Below, piece after piece: positions 15,618 to 24,912 of a DNA stretch of 64,000 nt. Origin of the DNA: Thiohalobacter sp. IOR34. GTDB lineage: Bacteria > Pseudomonadota > Gammaproteobacteria > Thiohalobacterales > Thiohalobacteraceae. Where the stretch lies: positions 2,897,282 to 2,961,281 of the forward strand of contig NZ_CP128988.1 of the NCBI RefSeq assembly GCF_030406045.1, read 5' to 3'. The position numbers were made by a program, and so were the translations under genes. The first letter of the stretch is position 1. Each line of letters begins with the position of its first letter. The notes beneath the pieces are model-generated. The model had not been told where the DNA came from, did not search any database, and saw only the letters and a list, made by a program, of their open reading frames with translations.

Positions 15618-18323
15618 TCAGTGCGCCTCGTCCCAGTTGGCGCCGATGCCGATCTCCACCAGCAGCGGGATGGCCAGCTCGGCCGCGCCCTCCATGCAGC
15701 CGCGGATCCCCTCGCTGGCGGCCGCCAGATCCGCCTCCCCCACCTCGAACACCAGCTCGTCGTGCACCTGCATGATCATCCGCACTTCCAGCCCGGCCCC
15801 CTGCAACCAGTCGTGGGTGCGGATCATGGCCCGCTTGATGATGTCCGCCGCGCTGCCCTGCATCGGAGCGTTGATGGCGGTGCGCTCGGCGGCCGCGCGG
15901 CGCTGCTGGTTGCGGGCATTGATCTCCGGCAGGTACAGGCGCCGCCCGAACAGCGTTTCCACATAGCCGTCCTCGTGGGCCTTGGCCCGGGTGGCGTCCA
16001 TGTAGGCCTTGACCCCGGGATAGCGGGCGAAGTAACGCTCGACGTACTCCTGGGCGGCGGCCCGCTCGATGCCCAGCTGCCGGGCCAGGCCGAAGGCCGA
16101 CATGCCGTAGATCAGCCCGAAGTTGATCGCCTTGGCCGAGCGGCGCTGGTCGGCCGTGACCGCCTCCGGCGGCACCCCGAACACCTCGGCGGCGGTGGCG
16201 CGATGGATGTCCTGGCCCTCGGCGAAGGCGCGCAGCAGGCCCGCGTCGCCCGACAGGTGGGCCATGATGCGCAACTCGATCTGCGAGTAGTCGGCGGCGA
16301 GGATGCGCCTGCCGGGCGGGGCGATGAAGGCCTGGCGGATGCGCCGCCCCTCCTCGGTGCGCACCGGGATGTTCTGCAGATTGGGGTCGGTGGAGGACAG
16401 GCGGCCGGTGGCGGCCACCGCCTGCTGATAGGAGGTGTGCACCCGCCCGGTGACCGGGTTGATCTGCTGCGGCAACTTGTCGGTGTAGGTCGACTTGAGC
16501 TTGGCCAGCGAACGGTGTTCGAGGATCAGCCGCGGCAGCGGGTAGTCCAGCGCCAGCTCGGCGAGCACCGATTCGGCGGTGGATGGCGCGCCCTTGGGGG
16601 TCTTGGCCAGCACCGGCAGGCCCTGCTTCTCGAACAGGATCTCCTGGATCTGCTTCGGTGAACCGAGGTTGAAGGGCTGGCCGGCGAGCCGCTGGGCCTC
16701 GGCCTCGATCTCGTGCAGCCGCCCGGCCAGCTCACGGCTCTGCTCGGCCAACAGCCTGGCGTCGATCAGCACCCCGGTCCGCTCCATGTGCGACAGCACC
16801 GGCACCAGCGGCAGCTCGATGGTCTCGAACACCCGGCGCAGCGCCGGTTCGGACTCCAGCCGCGGCCACAGGGCCTGGTGCAGGCGCAGGGTGATGTCGG
16901 CATCCTCGGCGGCATAGGGCGCAGCCTGCTCCAGCGGCACCTCGTTGAAGCTGAGCTGCTTGGCACCCTTGCCCGCCACCTGCTCGAAACTGATGGTCTT
17001 GCGCCCCAGGTATTTCAGTGCCAGCGAATCCATGTCGTGGCGGCTGGCCGTGGAGTCCAGCACATAGGATTCGAGCATGGTGTCGTAGCCGATGCCGGCC
17101 AGCTCGATGCCGTGGTTGGCCAGCACGTTCATGTCGTATTTCAGGTTCTGGCCGATCTTGCGCGGTGCCGGATCCTCGAGCAGCGGCTTCAACCGCGCCA
17201 GCACCGCCTCGCGATCGAGCTGCGCCGGGGCGCCGGGATAGTCGTGGGCCAGGGGCACATAGGCCGCCTCGCCCGCCTCCACGGCGAAGGAAACGCCGAC
17301 GATGCGTGCCTCCATGTAGTCGAGGCTGGTGGTCTCGGTGTCGAAGGCGAAGTGTGGCGCTGCCTCCAGCCGCTCCAGCCAGGCCACCAAGCGGGCCTCG
17401 TCGAGCACCGTCTCGTAGTCACCGTCCGTTGCCGCCGGCGGGTCCTCGCCGGCCTCGGCCGGGGCATCGAGCAACTCCTTCAGCCAGCTGCGGAATTCCA
17501 GCTGCTGATAGAGTTCGCGCAGCCGCTCCCGGTCCGGCTCGCGCAGCTGCAGGTCGTCGGGGCCGACCGGCAGCTCGAGGTCGCAGCGGATGCTGGCCAG
17601 CCGGCGGGACAGCTCCAGGTCGTCGAGGTGCTGGCGCAGACTCTCGCCGACCTTGCCCTTGATCTCGTTGGCATGTGCGATGATGGCGTCCAGCGAGCCG
17701 TACTGGTTGAGCCACTTGGCGGCGGTCTTGGGCCCCACCCGGGGCACGCCGGGGATGTTGTCCGAGCTGTCTCCGACCAGCGCCAGGTAGTCGACGATGC
17801 GCTCCGGCGGCACACCGAACTTCTCGATCACCCCGTCACGGTCCAGGGTGGTGTTGGTCATGGTGTTGACCAGGGTCACCCTGTCGCCGACCAGCTGGGC
17901 CATGTCCTTGTCACCGGTGGAGATCAGCACCGGCCGGCCCTCGGCCGCGGCCTGCCGCGCCAGGGTGCCGATGACGTCATCGGCCTCCACCCCCGGCACG
18001 ATCAGCATCGGGAAGCCCAGCGCCTCGACCAGCTGGTGCAGCGGCTCGATCTGCGCCACCAGGTCGTCCGGCATCGGCGGCCGGTGCGCCTTGTACTGCT
18101 CGAACATCTCGTCGCGAAAGGTCTTGCCCTTGGCGTCGAACACCACCGCCACCTGCCGGGGCCGGTAGTCCTTGAGCAAGCGGCGCAGCATGTTGGCCAC
18201 GCCGTAGACGGCACCGGTCGGTTCGCCGCGGGAATTGGTCAGCGGTGGCAGGGCGTGGTAGGCCCGGTAGAGATAGGACGAACCGTCGACGAGGATCAGG
18301 GGTGGGCTAGCTGGGTCGGTCAT
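15618..18323 (-). CDS. polA: DNA polymerase I
   Basis: 901 residues with all three domains. The 5' nuclease (residues 1 to about 290) has [18 protein letters not shown] and [12 protein letters not shown]. The 3'-5' exonuclease has the metal ligands intact ([32 protein letters not shown]), so it should proofread. The polymerase has [16 protein letters not shown] and VHDELVFEV plus the O-helix [21 protein letters not shown]. It works in Okazaki-fragment processing and repair. ATG at 18323. It is divergent from the LOG-family gene across 182 bp in which I recognise no motif. Confidence 0.97.
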   Translation of the reverse strand: MTDPASPPLILVDGSSYLYRAYHALPPLTNSRGEPTGAVYGVANMLRRLLKDYRPRQVAVVFDAKGKTFRDEMFEQYKAHRPPMPDDLVAQIEPLHQLVEALGFPMLIVPGVEADDVIGTLARQAAAEGRPVLISTGDKDMAQLVGDRVTLVNTMTNTTLDRDGVIEKFGVPPERIVDYLALVGDSSDNIPGVPRVGPKTAAKWLNQYGSLDAIIAHANEIKGKVGESLRQHLDDLELSRRLASIRCDLELPVGPDDLQLREPDRERLRELYQQLEFRSWLKELLDAPAEAGEDPPAATDGDYETVLDEARLVAWLERLEAAPHFAFDTETTSLDYMEARIVGVSFAVEAGEAAYVPLAHDYPGAPAQLDREAVLARLKPLLEDPAPRKIGQNLKYDMNVLANHGIELAGIGYDTMLESYVLDSTASRHDMDSLALKYLGRKTISFEQVAGKGAKQLSFNEVPLEQAAPYAAEDADITLRLHQALWPRLESEPALRRVFETIELPLVPVLSHMERTGVLIDARLLAEQSRELAGRLHEIEAEAQRLAGQPFNLGSPKQIQEILFEKQGLPVLAKTPKGAPSTAESVLAELALDYPLPRLILEHRSLAKLKSTYTDKLPQQINPVTGRVHTSYQQAVAATGRLSSTDPNLQNIPVRTEEGRRIRQAFIAPPGRRILAADYSQIELRIMAHLSGDAGLLRAFAEGQDIHRATAAEVFGVPPEAVTADQRRSAKAINFGLIYGMSAFGLARQLGIERAAAQEYVERYFARYPGVKAYMDATRAKAHEDGYVETLFGRRLYLPEINARNQQRRAAAERTAINAPMQGSAADIIKRAMIRTHDWLQGAGLEVRMIMQVHDELVFEVGEADLAAASEGIRGCMEGAAELAIPLLVEIGIGANWDEAH

Positions 18324-18505
18324 GGCGGGCTGCTCGGAAACGAAGCGGCCATTTTCAACCGAAAGCGGCCGGGGCGCAAAACCCGGTTCCGCCCATCAAC
18401 CCCGGCCGCCGCCTGCCGCTACCAGGGTAGACAGCCGATCACCCCGACGGCCCGCTTGCATGCCCCTGCGGAAGGTAGCATTCTGGCCCCCCTTCGAAGG
18501 AAGCG

Positions 18506-19237
18506 ATGACGATGGACGACAAGACCCGACGCGAACACCCCGGCATGCTGCCGATCAACGACACCCAGCTGACCCGCGAATCCTGGAAGATCTTCCAGAT
18601 CATGGCCGAATTCGTCGAGGGCTTCGAGCGGCTGGCGCGGATCAAGCCCTCGGTGAGCATCTTCGGCTCGGCGCGCACCCCGCTCGATGCCCCGGAATAC
18701 AAGCTGGCGGAGGACATCGCCCGGGCCCTGTCGGACGCCGGCTTCTCGGTGGTCAGCGGCGGCGGGCCGGGGATCATGGAGGCCGCCAACAAGGGCGCCC
18801 AGGCGGGCCGCTCGCCGAGCATCGGCCTCAACATCCAGCTGCCGCACGAGCAGTCCGGCAACCCCTATCAGGACATCGCCCTCAACTTCCGCCACTTCTT
18901 CTCGCGCAAGGTGATGTTCGTGAAGTACGCCTCGGCCTACGTGGTGCTGCCCGGCGGCTTCGGCACCCTGGACGAGCTGGCCGAGATCCTCACCCTGGTG
19001 CAGACCGGCAAGACCCGACGCATCCCCATCATCCTGGTGGGCACACCCTTCTGGGAGGGGCTGATCGGCTGGTTCCGCACCACCCTGGTCGAATCCGGCA
19101 CCATCTCGCCTGAGGACCTCGACCTGTTCCAGGTGCTGGACGACCCCAAGGAGGTGGTGAGTGCCATCTTCGACTATTATGAAAACCGCGGTTTCGAGCC
19201 CTCCGCCGAGGAGCGCGAGATCCTGCTGGAACTCTGA
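18506..19237 (+). CDS. LOG family protein (TIGR00730, putative cytokinin riboside 5'-monophosphate phosphoribohydrolase)
   Basis: 243 residues. Rossmann-like LOG fold with GSARTP, SGGGPGIMEAANKGA and the signature PGGFGTLDELAEIL. Family members cleave the N-glycosidic bond of nucleoside monophosphates (AMP or cytokinin nucleotides). This longer group with an N-terminal helical extension (about 45 residues, RESWKIFQIMAEFVEGFE) is common in proteobacteria. ATG at 18506 is preceded by AAGGAAGCG. It is followed after 22 bp by the DUF2782 gene and they probably share a transcript. Confidence 0.88.
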   Translation: MTMDDKTRREHPGMLPINDTQLTRESWKIFQIMAEFVEGFERLARIKPSVSIFGSARTPLDAPEYKLAEDIARALSDAGFSVVSGGGPGIMEAANKGAQAGRSPSIGLNIQLPHEQSGNPYQDIALNFRHFFSRKVMFVKYASAYVVLPGGFGTLDELAEILTLVQTGKTRRIPIILVGTPFWEGLIGWFRTTLVESGTISPEDLDLFQVLDDPKEVVSAIFDYYENRGFEPSAEEREILLEL

Positions 19238-19259
19238 CATCACCGACCAAGGATTCATC

Positions 19260-19592
19260 ATGCGCCGTTCAAGCCTGCTCCTTCTCCTGGCCCTGCTCGC
19301 CGCCGCCGCACGGGCCGCGGACGCCCCTCCGCCGGTCAGCGACAAACCCCCGCTGCCGGCCGCGACCGACGAGCGGGAAGCCATCGAGCCGCAGGTCACC
19401 ATCACCCGCAAGAAGGACCGCACCGTCACCGAGTACCGCATCAACGGCGAGCTGTACATGATCAAGGTGACGCCCGCCAAGGGTGTACCCTACTATCTGA
19501 TGGACACCGACGGCGACGGCAGCCTGGAGACCCGCAGCAACGAGATAGAACCCAACCTGCTGATACCGAGCTGGGTCATCTTCCGCTGGTAG
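19260..19592 (+). CDS. DUF2782 small exported protein
   Basis: 110 residues with an N-terminal signal peptide (MRRSSLLLLLALLAAAARAA) and a compact C-terminal domain: VTITRKKDRTVTEYRINGEL, YMIKVTPAKGVPYYLMDTDG, then NLLIPSWVIFRW. This is the DUF2782 pattern, found beside polA in pseudomonads. Function unknown; periplasmic location expected. It is 36 bp upstream of dctQ. Confidence 0.85.
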   Translation: MRRSSLLLLLALLAAAARAADAPPPVSDKPPLPAATDEREAIEPQVTITRKKDRTVTEYRINGELYMIKVTPAKGVPYYLMDTDGDGSLETRSNEIEPNLLIPSWVIFRW

Positions 19593-19628
19593 GCCAGCCT
19601 GCGCCACGGCCGGTATAATCTCCGGCCC

Positions 19629-20150
19629 ATGAGCACCACCTTCCTCTCCCGTCTCGCCGACCGGCTCGATGCCCTGGCCGAATGGACCGGTCGCGCCGTC
19701 GCCTGGCTGACCCTGGCGATGGTGCTGGTCACCTTCGCCATCGTCCTGCTGCGCTATGCCTTCAACCTCGGCTGGATCGCCCTCCAGGAATCGGTCGGCT
19801 ACCTGCACGCCCTGGTGTTTCTGCTCGGCGCCGCTTACACCCTGAAGCACGAGGGCCATGTCCGGGTCGACATCTTCTACCGGCGCCTGTCGCCGCGCGG
19901 CCGGGCGCTGGTCGACCTGCTCGGCACCCTGCTGCTGCTGTTCCCGGTGTGCGGCTTCATCCTCTGGGTGAGCTGGAACTACGTGGCCGCCAGCTGGGCG
20001 CTGCACGAGGGCTCACGCGAGGCCGGCGGCCTGCCCGGCGTCTATCTGCTGAAGAGCGCCATCCCGCTGATGGCCATCCTGCTGCTGCTGCAGGGACTGG
20101 CGCTGGCCCTGCGCCAGCTGCTCAGGCTGACGACCGGGACGGATCGCTGA
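19629..20150 (+). CDS. TRAP transporter small permease (DctQ-like)
   Basis: 173 residues, four membrane helices as expected for DctQ: ALAEWTGRAVAWLTLAMVLV, LGWIALQESVGYLHALVFLLG, VDLLGTLLLLFPVCGFILW, SAIPLMAILLLLQGLAL. The conserved HEGHVRVDIFYRR between helices 2 and 3 is diagnostic. It couples with the large permease and a periplasmic binding protein for sodium-driven organic acid uptake. A TATAAT at 19614-19619 lies only 9 bp before the ATG. The stop codon overlaps the ATG of dctM (TGATG). No binding-protein gene is adjacent. Confidence 0.9.
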   Translation: MSTTFLSRLADRLDALAEWTGRAVAWLTLAMVLVTFAIVLLRYAFNLGWIALQESVGYLHALVFLLGAAYTLKHEGHVRVDIFYRRLSPRGRALVDLLGTLLLLFPVCGFILWVSWNYVAASWALHEGSREAGGLPGVYLLKSAIPLMAILLLLQGLALALRQLLRLTTGTDR

Positions 20151-21538
20151 TGGAGGCATGGCTGCCGCTGTGGATGTTCCTCGCCGTCTGCCTGGTGCTG
20201 CTGGCCGGCTATCCGGTGGCCTTCAGCCTGGCCGGCACCGCGCTCGGCTTCGCCTGGCTGGGCACCGCGCTGGAGCTGTTCGATCCGGCCTTCCTGGAGG
20301 CGCTGCCCAACCGCCTGTACGGCATCATGGGCAACCAGACGCTGATCGCGGTGCCACTGTTCGTGTTCATGGGCGTGGTGCTGGAGAAGTCGCGGGTGGC
20401 GGAACAATTGCTCGACACCATGGCCGCGCTGTTCGGCCCGCTGCGCGGCGGCCTGGGCCTGTCGGTAACCCTGGTCGGCATGCTGCTGGCCGCCAGCACC
20501 GGCATCGTCGGGGCCACCGTAGTCACCATGGGCCTGCTGTCGCTGCCGACCATGCTGCGCCGCGGCTACGACCCGGCGGTGGCCTGCGGCACCATCTGCG
20601 CCTCCGGCACCCTGGGGCAGATCATCCCGCCATCGATCATCCTCATCCTCCTCGGCGACGTGCTCTCCGCCGCCTACCAGCAGGCCCAGCTCGACATGGG
20701 CATCTTCGCCCCCGAGACCCTCTCGGTCGGCGACCTGTTCGCCGGGGCGCTGTTGCCGGGCCTGGTGCTGGTCGGGCTGTATCTCGCCTATCTGCTGGCC
20801 AATGCCGCGCTGCGCCCGCAACGGATGCCGGCCCCGGACGCCAGCGAGCAGGCCGCCTTCCGGGCTCCGGGCATGGCCGGGCGCATCGCCCGCGCCCTGC
20901 TGCCGCCGCTGCTGCTGATCGTCGCCGTGCTCGGCTCCATCCTCGCCGGCCTGGCCACGCCCACCGAGGCGGCGGCGGTCGGCGCGGTCGGCGCCCTGCT
21001 GCTCGCCGCCCTGCAGGGCCGGCTCGATCTGGCCATGCTCGGCGCCGTGGCGCGCAGCACCACCCGGGTCAGCAGCATGGTGTTCCTGATCCTGATCGGC
21101 GCCTCGGTGTTCTCCCTGGTGTTCCGCGGCTTCGGTGGCGACGAGCTGGTGGCCGAGTTGCTCACCGACCTGCCGGGCGGCACCGTCGGCGCGGTGGTGA
21201 CGGTGATGGCGGTGATGTTCCTGCTCGGCTTCGTGCTCGATTTCATCGAGATCACCTTCGTGGTGGTGCCCATCGTCGGCCCGGTGCTGCTCGGCATGGG
21301 GCTGGATCCGATCTGGCTGGGGGTGATGATCGCCCTCAATCTGCAGACCTCCTTCCTCACCCCGCCCTTCGGCTTCGCCCTGTTCTATCTGCGCGGCGTG
21401 GCCCCGCCCGAGGTGCGCACCAGCGACATCTACCGCGGGGTGGCGCCCTTCATCCTCATTCAGCTGCTGATGCTCGGCCTGCTCGCCGCCTGGCCGGGAC
21501 TGGCCACCTGGCTGCCGAAGCTGGTCTACGGGGAATGA
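20150..21538 (+). CDS. TRAP transporter large permease (DctM-like)
   Basis: 462 residues, about 12 hydrophobic segments. DctM signatures include NQTLIAVPLFVFMGVVLEKS, GATVVTMGLLSLPTMLRRGYD, GTLGQIIPPSIILILLGD, ATPTEAAAVGAVGALLL and SFLTPPFGFALFYLRG. It is the transport subunit of a TRAP system. It is translationally coupled to dctQ by a one-base overlap. The only solute-binding gene in the window (36944-38026, TakP-like) is 15 kb away; it could be the partner, but this is inference. A MITE begins 52 bp after the stop codon. Confidence 0.92.
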   Translation: MEAWLPLWMFLAVCLVLLAGYPVAFSLAGTALGFAWLGTALELFDPAFLEALPNRLYGIMGNQTLIAVPLFVFMGVVLEKSRVAEQLLDTMAALFGPLRGGLGLSVTLVGMLLAASTGIVGATVVTMGLLSLPTMLRRGYDPAVACGTICASGTLGQIIPPSIILILLGDVLSAAYQQAQLDMGIFAPETLSVGDLFAGALLPGLVLVGLYLAYLLANAALRPQRMPAPDASEQAAFRAPGMAGRIARALLPPLLLIVAVLGSILAGLATPTEAAAVGAVGALLLAALQGRLDLAMLGAVARSTTRVSSMVFLILIGASVFSLVFRGFGGDELVAELLTDLPGGTVGAVVTVMAVMFLLGFVLDFIEITFVVVPIVGPVLLGMGLDPIWLGVMIALNLQTSFLTPPFGFALFYLRGVAPPEVRTSDIYRGVAPFILIQLLMLGLLAAWPGLATWLPKLVYGE

Positions 21539-21589
21539 GCAGGCGCGCCCTGAGCGCACTGACTTCGCGGCATCGCCTCCGCGCGCGCC

Positions 21590-21841
21590 TGGCCCGCATA
21601 TTGCGCGAAGGATTCGAGTTTCAGGGCGAATCTGGCCAAGCAGTTTGTTCGATCGCCCGTAGAAGCATAGCCGTAGCTAGGGTTCAAGGGGGATCGGGCA
21701 AAATGCGACTCCGGATTTGGTCTGAACTCGAACAGGCACAAACTGTAACAGGGCACAATTGCTCGCAGAGGTAATCACTGCCTTGATGAATACCGGAAAA
21801 ATTACGCATGCAAGGCCGCCTTCGTGCAATATGCGGGCTAG
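21590..21841. mobile_element. Family B MITE, full-length copy 1
   Basis: About 252 bp. Left end GGCCCGCATATTGCGCGAAGG (one mismatch within the terminal repeat) pairs with the right end CCTTCGTGCAATATGCGGGC. The interior (GGATTCGAGTTTCAGGGCGA, AGCATAGCCGTAGCTAGGGT, ACAGGCACAAACTGTAACAG, ATACCGGAAAAATTACGC) is over 90% identical by eye to the copy at 41019-41271. It has no coding capacity and no transposase is in the window. It lies just after dctM. Confidence 0.85.
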
Positions 21842-22009
21842 GCACGAGCCGATAACGGATGCTAAGATCAGGCAATACCACTGCGCCGGGCAAAGCGGAC
21901 GAAACGGCCTGCTGCCGCTGGCACAAAAACAGTGCAAAGGAATGTCACGGCCCCTGCCGAAGAATACCGAATCCTCCCCTGCAAACCCTGCAACACGCCC
22001 CCGAACACC

Positions 22010-24055
22010 ATGGCGGAAAATATCTTGCACCTCACACCGGAACAGATCGATCGCCTCATCGAGAGCCTGCACGACTTTCACGGCGAATACGGCGCCCTGG
22101 ACGCCTTGCTCGTTGAGGAGCGGGAGAAACGGCTGCTGGGCAACTACCGGGGTTTCCTCGAGCACTTCCTGACCGAACGAGACGACGCCAGCGAGGCCGC
22201 CCGGCAACTTGCCGAAGACTATTTCGAGCAGGGCGCATCCTTCGCCCTCTTGATGGCCAGCTTCAACCACCTCAAGGAAGAGGTCATCCGGCTCGTTGCC
22301 GCCAATATGCCGGACCCCATCGAGCACTACCGTGAGATCGACCGGATCTTCGAACGGGCAAAGCGCGAAACCGCCCGCTATTACCTGATCAACGAGGTTG
22401 AGACCCCGCACCATCTTCCCGAGGCGGTCGTTCGGGACAGGATCCTGATAAAGACCTATCTGGAGTGGGTGGAAAGGATACGCCAAGGCATCCAGCAGAA
22501 CCTTGAACTCTTCCCCCTGGAGACAGCCGACGAGAGCCCGTTTGCCCGCGTGCTGCGCTATCCGGAAAGCCTGCTGATATGCCTCGACCTCAAGCTTTGC
22601 GATCAGATTCAGGAACAGCACCGGCTGATCTTCCAGCAGGCGGGCATCCTCTATGCCATGTTGAGCGCCAACCGTTATGAGCAAGCCTATCTTGCCTATA
22701 ACGAGCTGATGAAGAAGGTCGCCCAGCTGCTGAACCTTCTGACGGTGCTGTATCTCGAAGGCCAGACCAACCGCATCGGCCGGTTCTTCAGTTTCCTGCA
22801 GGCCTCCCTGTATCTGCCAGGAAGGAAGTTCCTGTGCATCGTCAATCTTCGCAAGCTGGACACCATCAACAAGCTCTATGGAAACGAGGTCGGGGATCGC
22901 GCCCTGGCCCACGTCGACCGCCTGCTTCATGCCGAATTCGAACAACACCAGGAATGGATGTTCTACACCAAGGGAATCGCCGGGGATTTCTACGTCATGG
23001 GCTACAACGCCGAGCCCGAAGCGCTGGGCGGGGTGCTGGAAAACGTCCGGAAGAATCTCTGCTGCGGCAAACTCGAAGACCTGCCAGTGGACATCGACAT
23101 CCTCTACCACGGAATCGAGCTGACCGATTTCAGCGAGCTCACCACCGAAAACATACACCTCGTCGTCCAGTATCTCACCGAGGAGGCCCGAAAGGTCAGC
23201 GAACACATCGGGACCCGCGACGAGCATGTACAGGCGATGGTCGACTGGCTCAAGGCACGCTATCGCAAGTCCCTCGATCTGCGCGCCAAGCTGACGGAGG
23301 AGTTTACCGACATATTCATCCAGCCCCTGGTATCCCTTGACCAGCGGCGGGAGATCCTCGCGTTCGAAATCCTCGGACGTTTCCGGGAGAACGACGGGTT
23401 CATCAGCGCCGGCCTGTTCATCGACGACATCATCAGCATGGGACTGACGCCGGAATTCGACCGCCTCGTGCTCAAGGCAACGGCCAGGCAGGCCGCCATG
23501 CTGACGCATATCACGCCACGCCTTTTCATCAATGTCTCGGCGGCCTCGCTGGCAAGCCAGGATTACCTGGACCTGCTGATCGAAACCCTCAATGGTCCGC
23601 TGCGCGATTTCGAGGTGGTGCTCGAACTCACCGAGCAGGTATTGCTGGAGCACAGGGGACTGGTCCACGAACTGCACCGCAAGTACGACCTCGTCTTCGC
23701 GGTCGACGACTTCGGGACCGGCTATTCGACTCTGCAAACCGTTGTCGAACTGGCACTGGAAGGCAGCGTCCGCTATCTCAAGCTGGACGGCTCGTTGACA
23801 CGCAACATCGGCACCAGTCTCGCCAGCGAGCACATCATGTTGATCACCCGGCAGATGGCGCAGCGCCTCGGACTCGAGACCGTGGTCGAGTTCATCGAGA
23901 CGATCGAGCAGGCGGAAAAGCTGGAATCCCTGGAAATGGATTTCGGACAGGGCTACCTGCTGGGAGTGCCTGACCCGGTACCTGTATGGCGGGGAAAGAT
24001 CAATTACCTGAAATCCAAGCACGCCGGCGAACAGGCCGGCGGATTTGCCCTGTAG
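22010..24055 (+). CDS. EAL-domain protein with degenerate GGDEF and helical sensor region
   Basis: 681 residues from the ATG at 22010; a GTG at 21932 would add 26 residues and neither start has a clear ribosome site. Residues 1 to about 285 are largely helical with no membrane segment and no domain I can name. Then comes a GGDEF-like domain whose motif is degraded to IAGDF (about residue 325), so it should not make c-di-GMP. The EAL domain follows: EILGR (for EALxR, about 452), FINVS, LELTEQ, DDFGTGYS, LKLDGS, ETVVEFIE and FGQGYLLG. The metal and catalytic residues seem retained, so phosphodiesterase activity is plausible. No operon partner. Confidence 0.8.
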   Translation: MAENILHLTPEQIDRLIESLHDFHGEYGALDALLVEEREKRLLGNYRGFLEHFLTERDDASEAARQLAEDYFEQGASFALLMASFNHLKEEVIRLVAANMPDPIEHYREIDRIFERAKRETARYYLINEVETPHHLPEAVVRDRILIKTYLEWVERIRQGIQQNLELFPLETADESPFARVLRYPESLLICLDLKLCDQIQEQHRLIFQQAGILYAMLSANRYEQAYLAYNELMKKVAQLLNLLTVLYLEGQTNRIGRFFSFLQASLYLPGRKFLCIVNLRKLDTINKLYGNEVGDRALAHVDRLLHAEFEQHQEWMFYTKGIAGDFYVMGYNAEPEALGGVLENVRKNLCCGKLEDLPVDIDILYHGIELTDFSELTTENIHLVVQYLTEEARKVSEHIGTRDEHVQAMVDWLKARYRKSLDLRAKLTEEFTDIFIQPLVSLDQRREILAFEILGRFRENDGFISAGLFIDDIISMGLTPEFDRLVLKATARQAAMLTHITPRLFINVSAASLASQDYLDLLIETLNGPLRDFEVVLELTEQVLLEHRGLVHELHRKYDLVFAVDDFGTGYSTLQTVVELALEGSVRYLKLDGSLTRNIGTSLASEHIMLITRQMAQRLGLETVVEFIETIEQAEKLESLEMDFGQGYLLGVPDPVPVWRGKINYLKSKHAGEQAGGFAL

Positions 24056-24070
24056 CCCATAAGGGGGAAT

Positions 24071-24092
24071 GCGGCCTGGCATGCCGCTTTTT
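24071..24092 (+). terminator. Rho-independent terminator after the EAL gene
   Basis: GCGGC-CTGGCAT-GCCGC followed by TTTTT, 15 nt past the stop codon. Confidence 0.55.
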
Positions 24093-24108
24093 CAGCAAGA
24101 ACCGGATT

Positions 24109-24865
24109 GCCACGAAACCCACCAAACCCACGAAAAGAACCTGCGCGCACGCTATTCGCCCTGCCCGCTGCGATTGGCCAAAACAGATTCCCGGGGCCTG
24201 TCAACGCCGCGCCAATCGCGGCCTGGAGGCCGCTCCTACAAAACACATTGTGCCGCCATGCCCCTTGATCGCGGCTGGAGGCCGCTCCTACAAAACACAT
24301 TGTGCCACCATGCCCCTTGATCGCGGCCTGGAGGCCGCTCCTACAACACATTGTGCCGCCATGCCCCTTGATCGCGGCTGGAGGCCGCTCCTACAAAACA
24401 CATTGTGCCACCATGCCCCTTGATCGCGGCCTGGAGGCCGCTCCTACAAAACACATTGTGCTGCCATGCCCCTTGATCGCGGCCTGGAGGCCGCTCCTAC
24501 AAAACACATTGTGCTGCCATGCCCCTTGATCGCGGCCTGGAGGCCGCTCCTACAACACATTGTGCCGCCATGCCCCTTGATCGCGGCTGGAGGCCGCTCC
24601 TACAAAACACATTGTGCCACCATGCCCCTTGATCGCGGCCTGGAGGCCGCTCCTACAACACATTGTGCTGCCATGCCCCTTGATCGCGGCCTGGAGGCCG
24701 CTCCTACAACACATTGTGCCGCCATGCCCCGTAGGAGCGGCCTCCAGGCCGCGATCCCCGGCGGGTCCAGCCACCCATCATCCGGGATCCTGATGCAATA
24801 TCCGGGCTGCCAAGCCGGCGCAAGCCGTTCATTCATGCTTTCGCGGGTTTGGTGGGTTTCGTGGC
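24109..24865. repeat. 28-bp inverted repeats bracketing the REP array
   Basis: GCCACGAAACCCACCAAACC and CACGAAAA at 24109-24136 recur inverted at 24838-24865 with about one mismatch. They enclose the whole REP array. Whether they mark an inserted segment or are an independent dispersed repeat cannot be told from one locus. Confidence 0.6.
24214..24756. repeat. Expanded direct array of REP palindromes (10 units plus one inverted)
   Basis: Ten units of 51-53 bp run head to tail. Each contains GCGGC(C)TGGAGGCCGCTCC plus TACAA and the spacer CACATTGTGCCGCCATGCCC. An inverted GTAGGAGCGGCCTCCAGGCC (24731-24750) ends the array, followed by the extended flank. Two unit variants (GGCTGG with four-A spacer, GGCCTGG with short spacer) alternate in blocks of about 103 bp, pointing to amplification by pairs. 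There is no unique spacer, so it is not CRISPR. Confidence 0.95.
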
Positions 24866-24912
24866 CATAGAATTTTCCTGCCGGGGTCCCCGACCCAGCC
24901 GGAAGCCGGCAC

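Noticed and set aside
24214..24756. CRISPR array
   Set aside because: Regular about 52-bp period, but the whole unit repeats and there are no unique spacers and no cas genes; it is a REP array.
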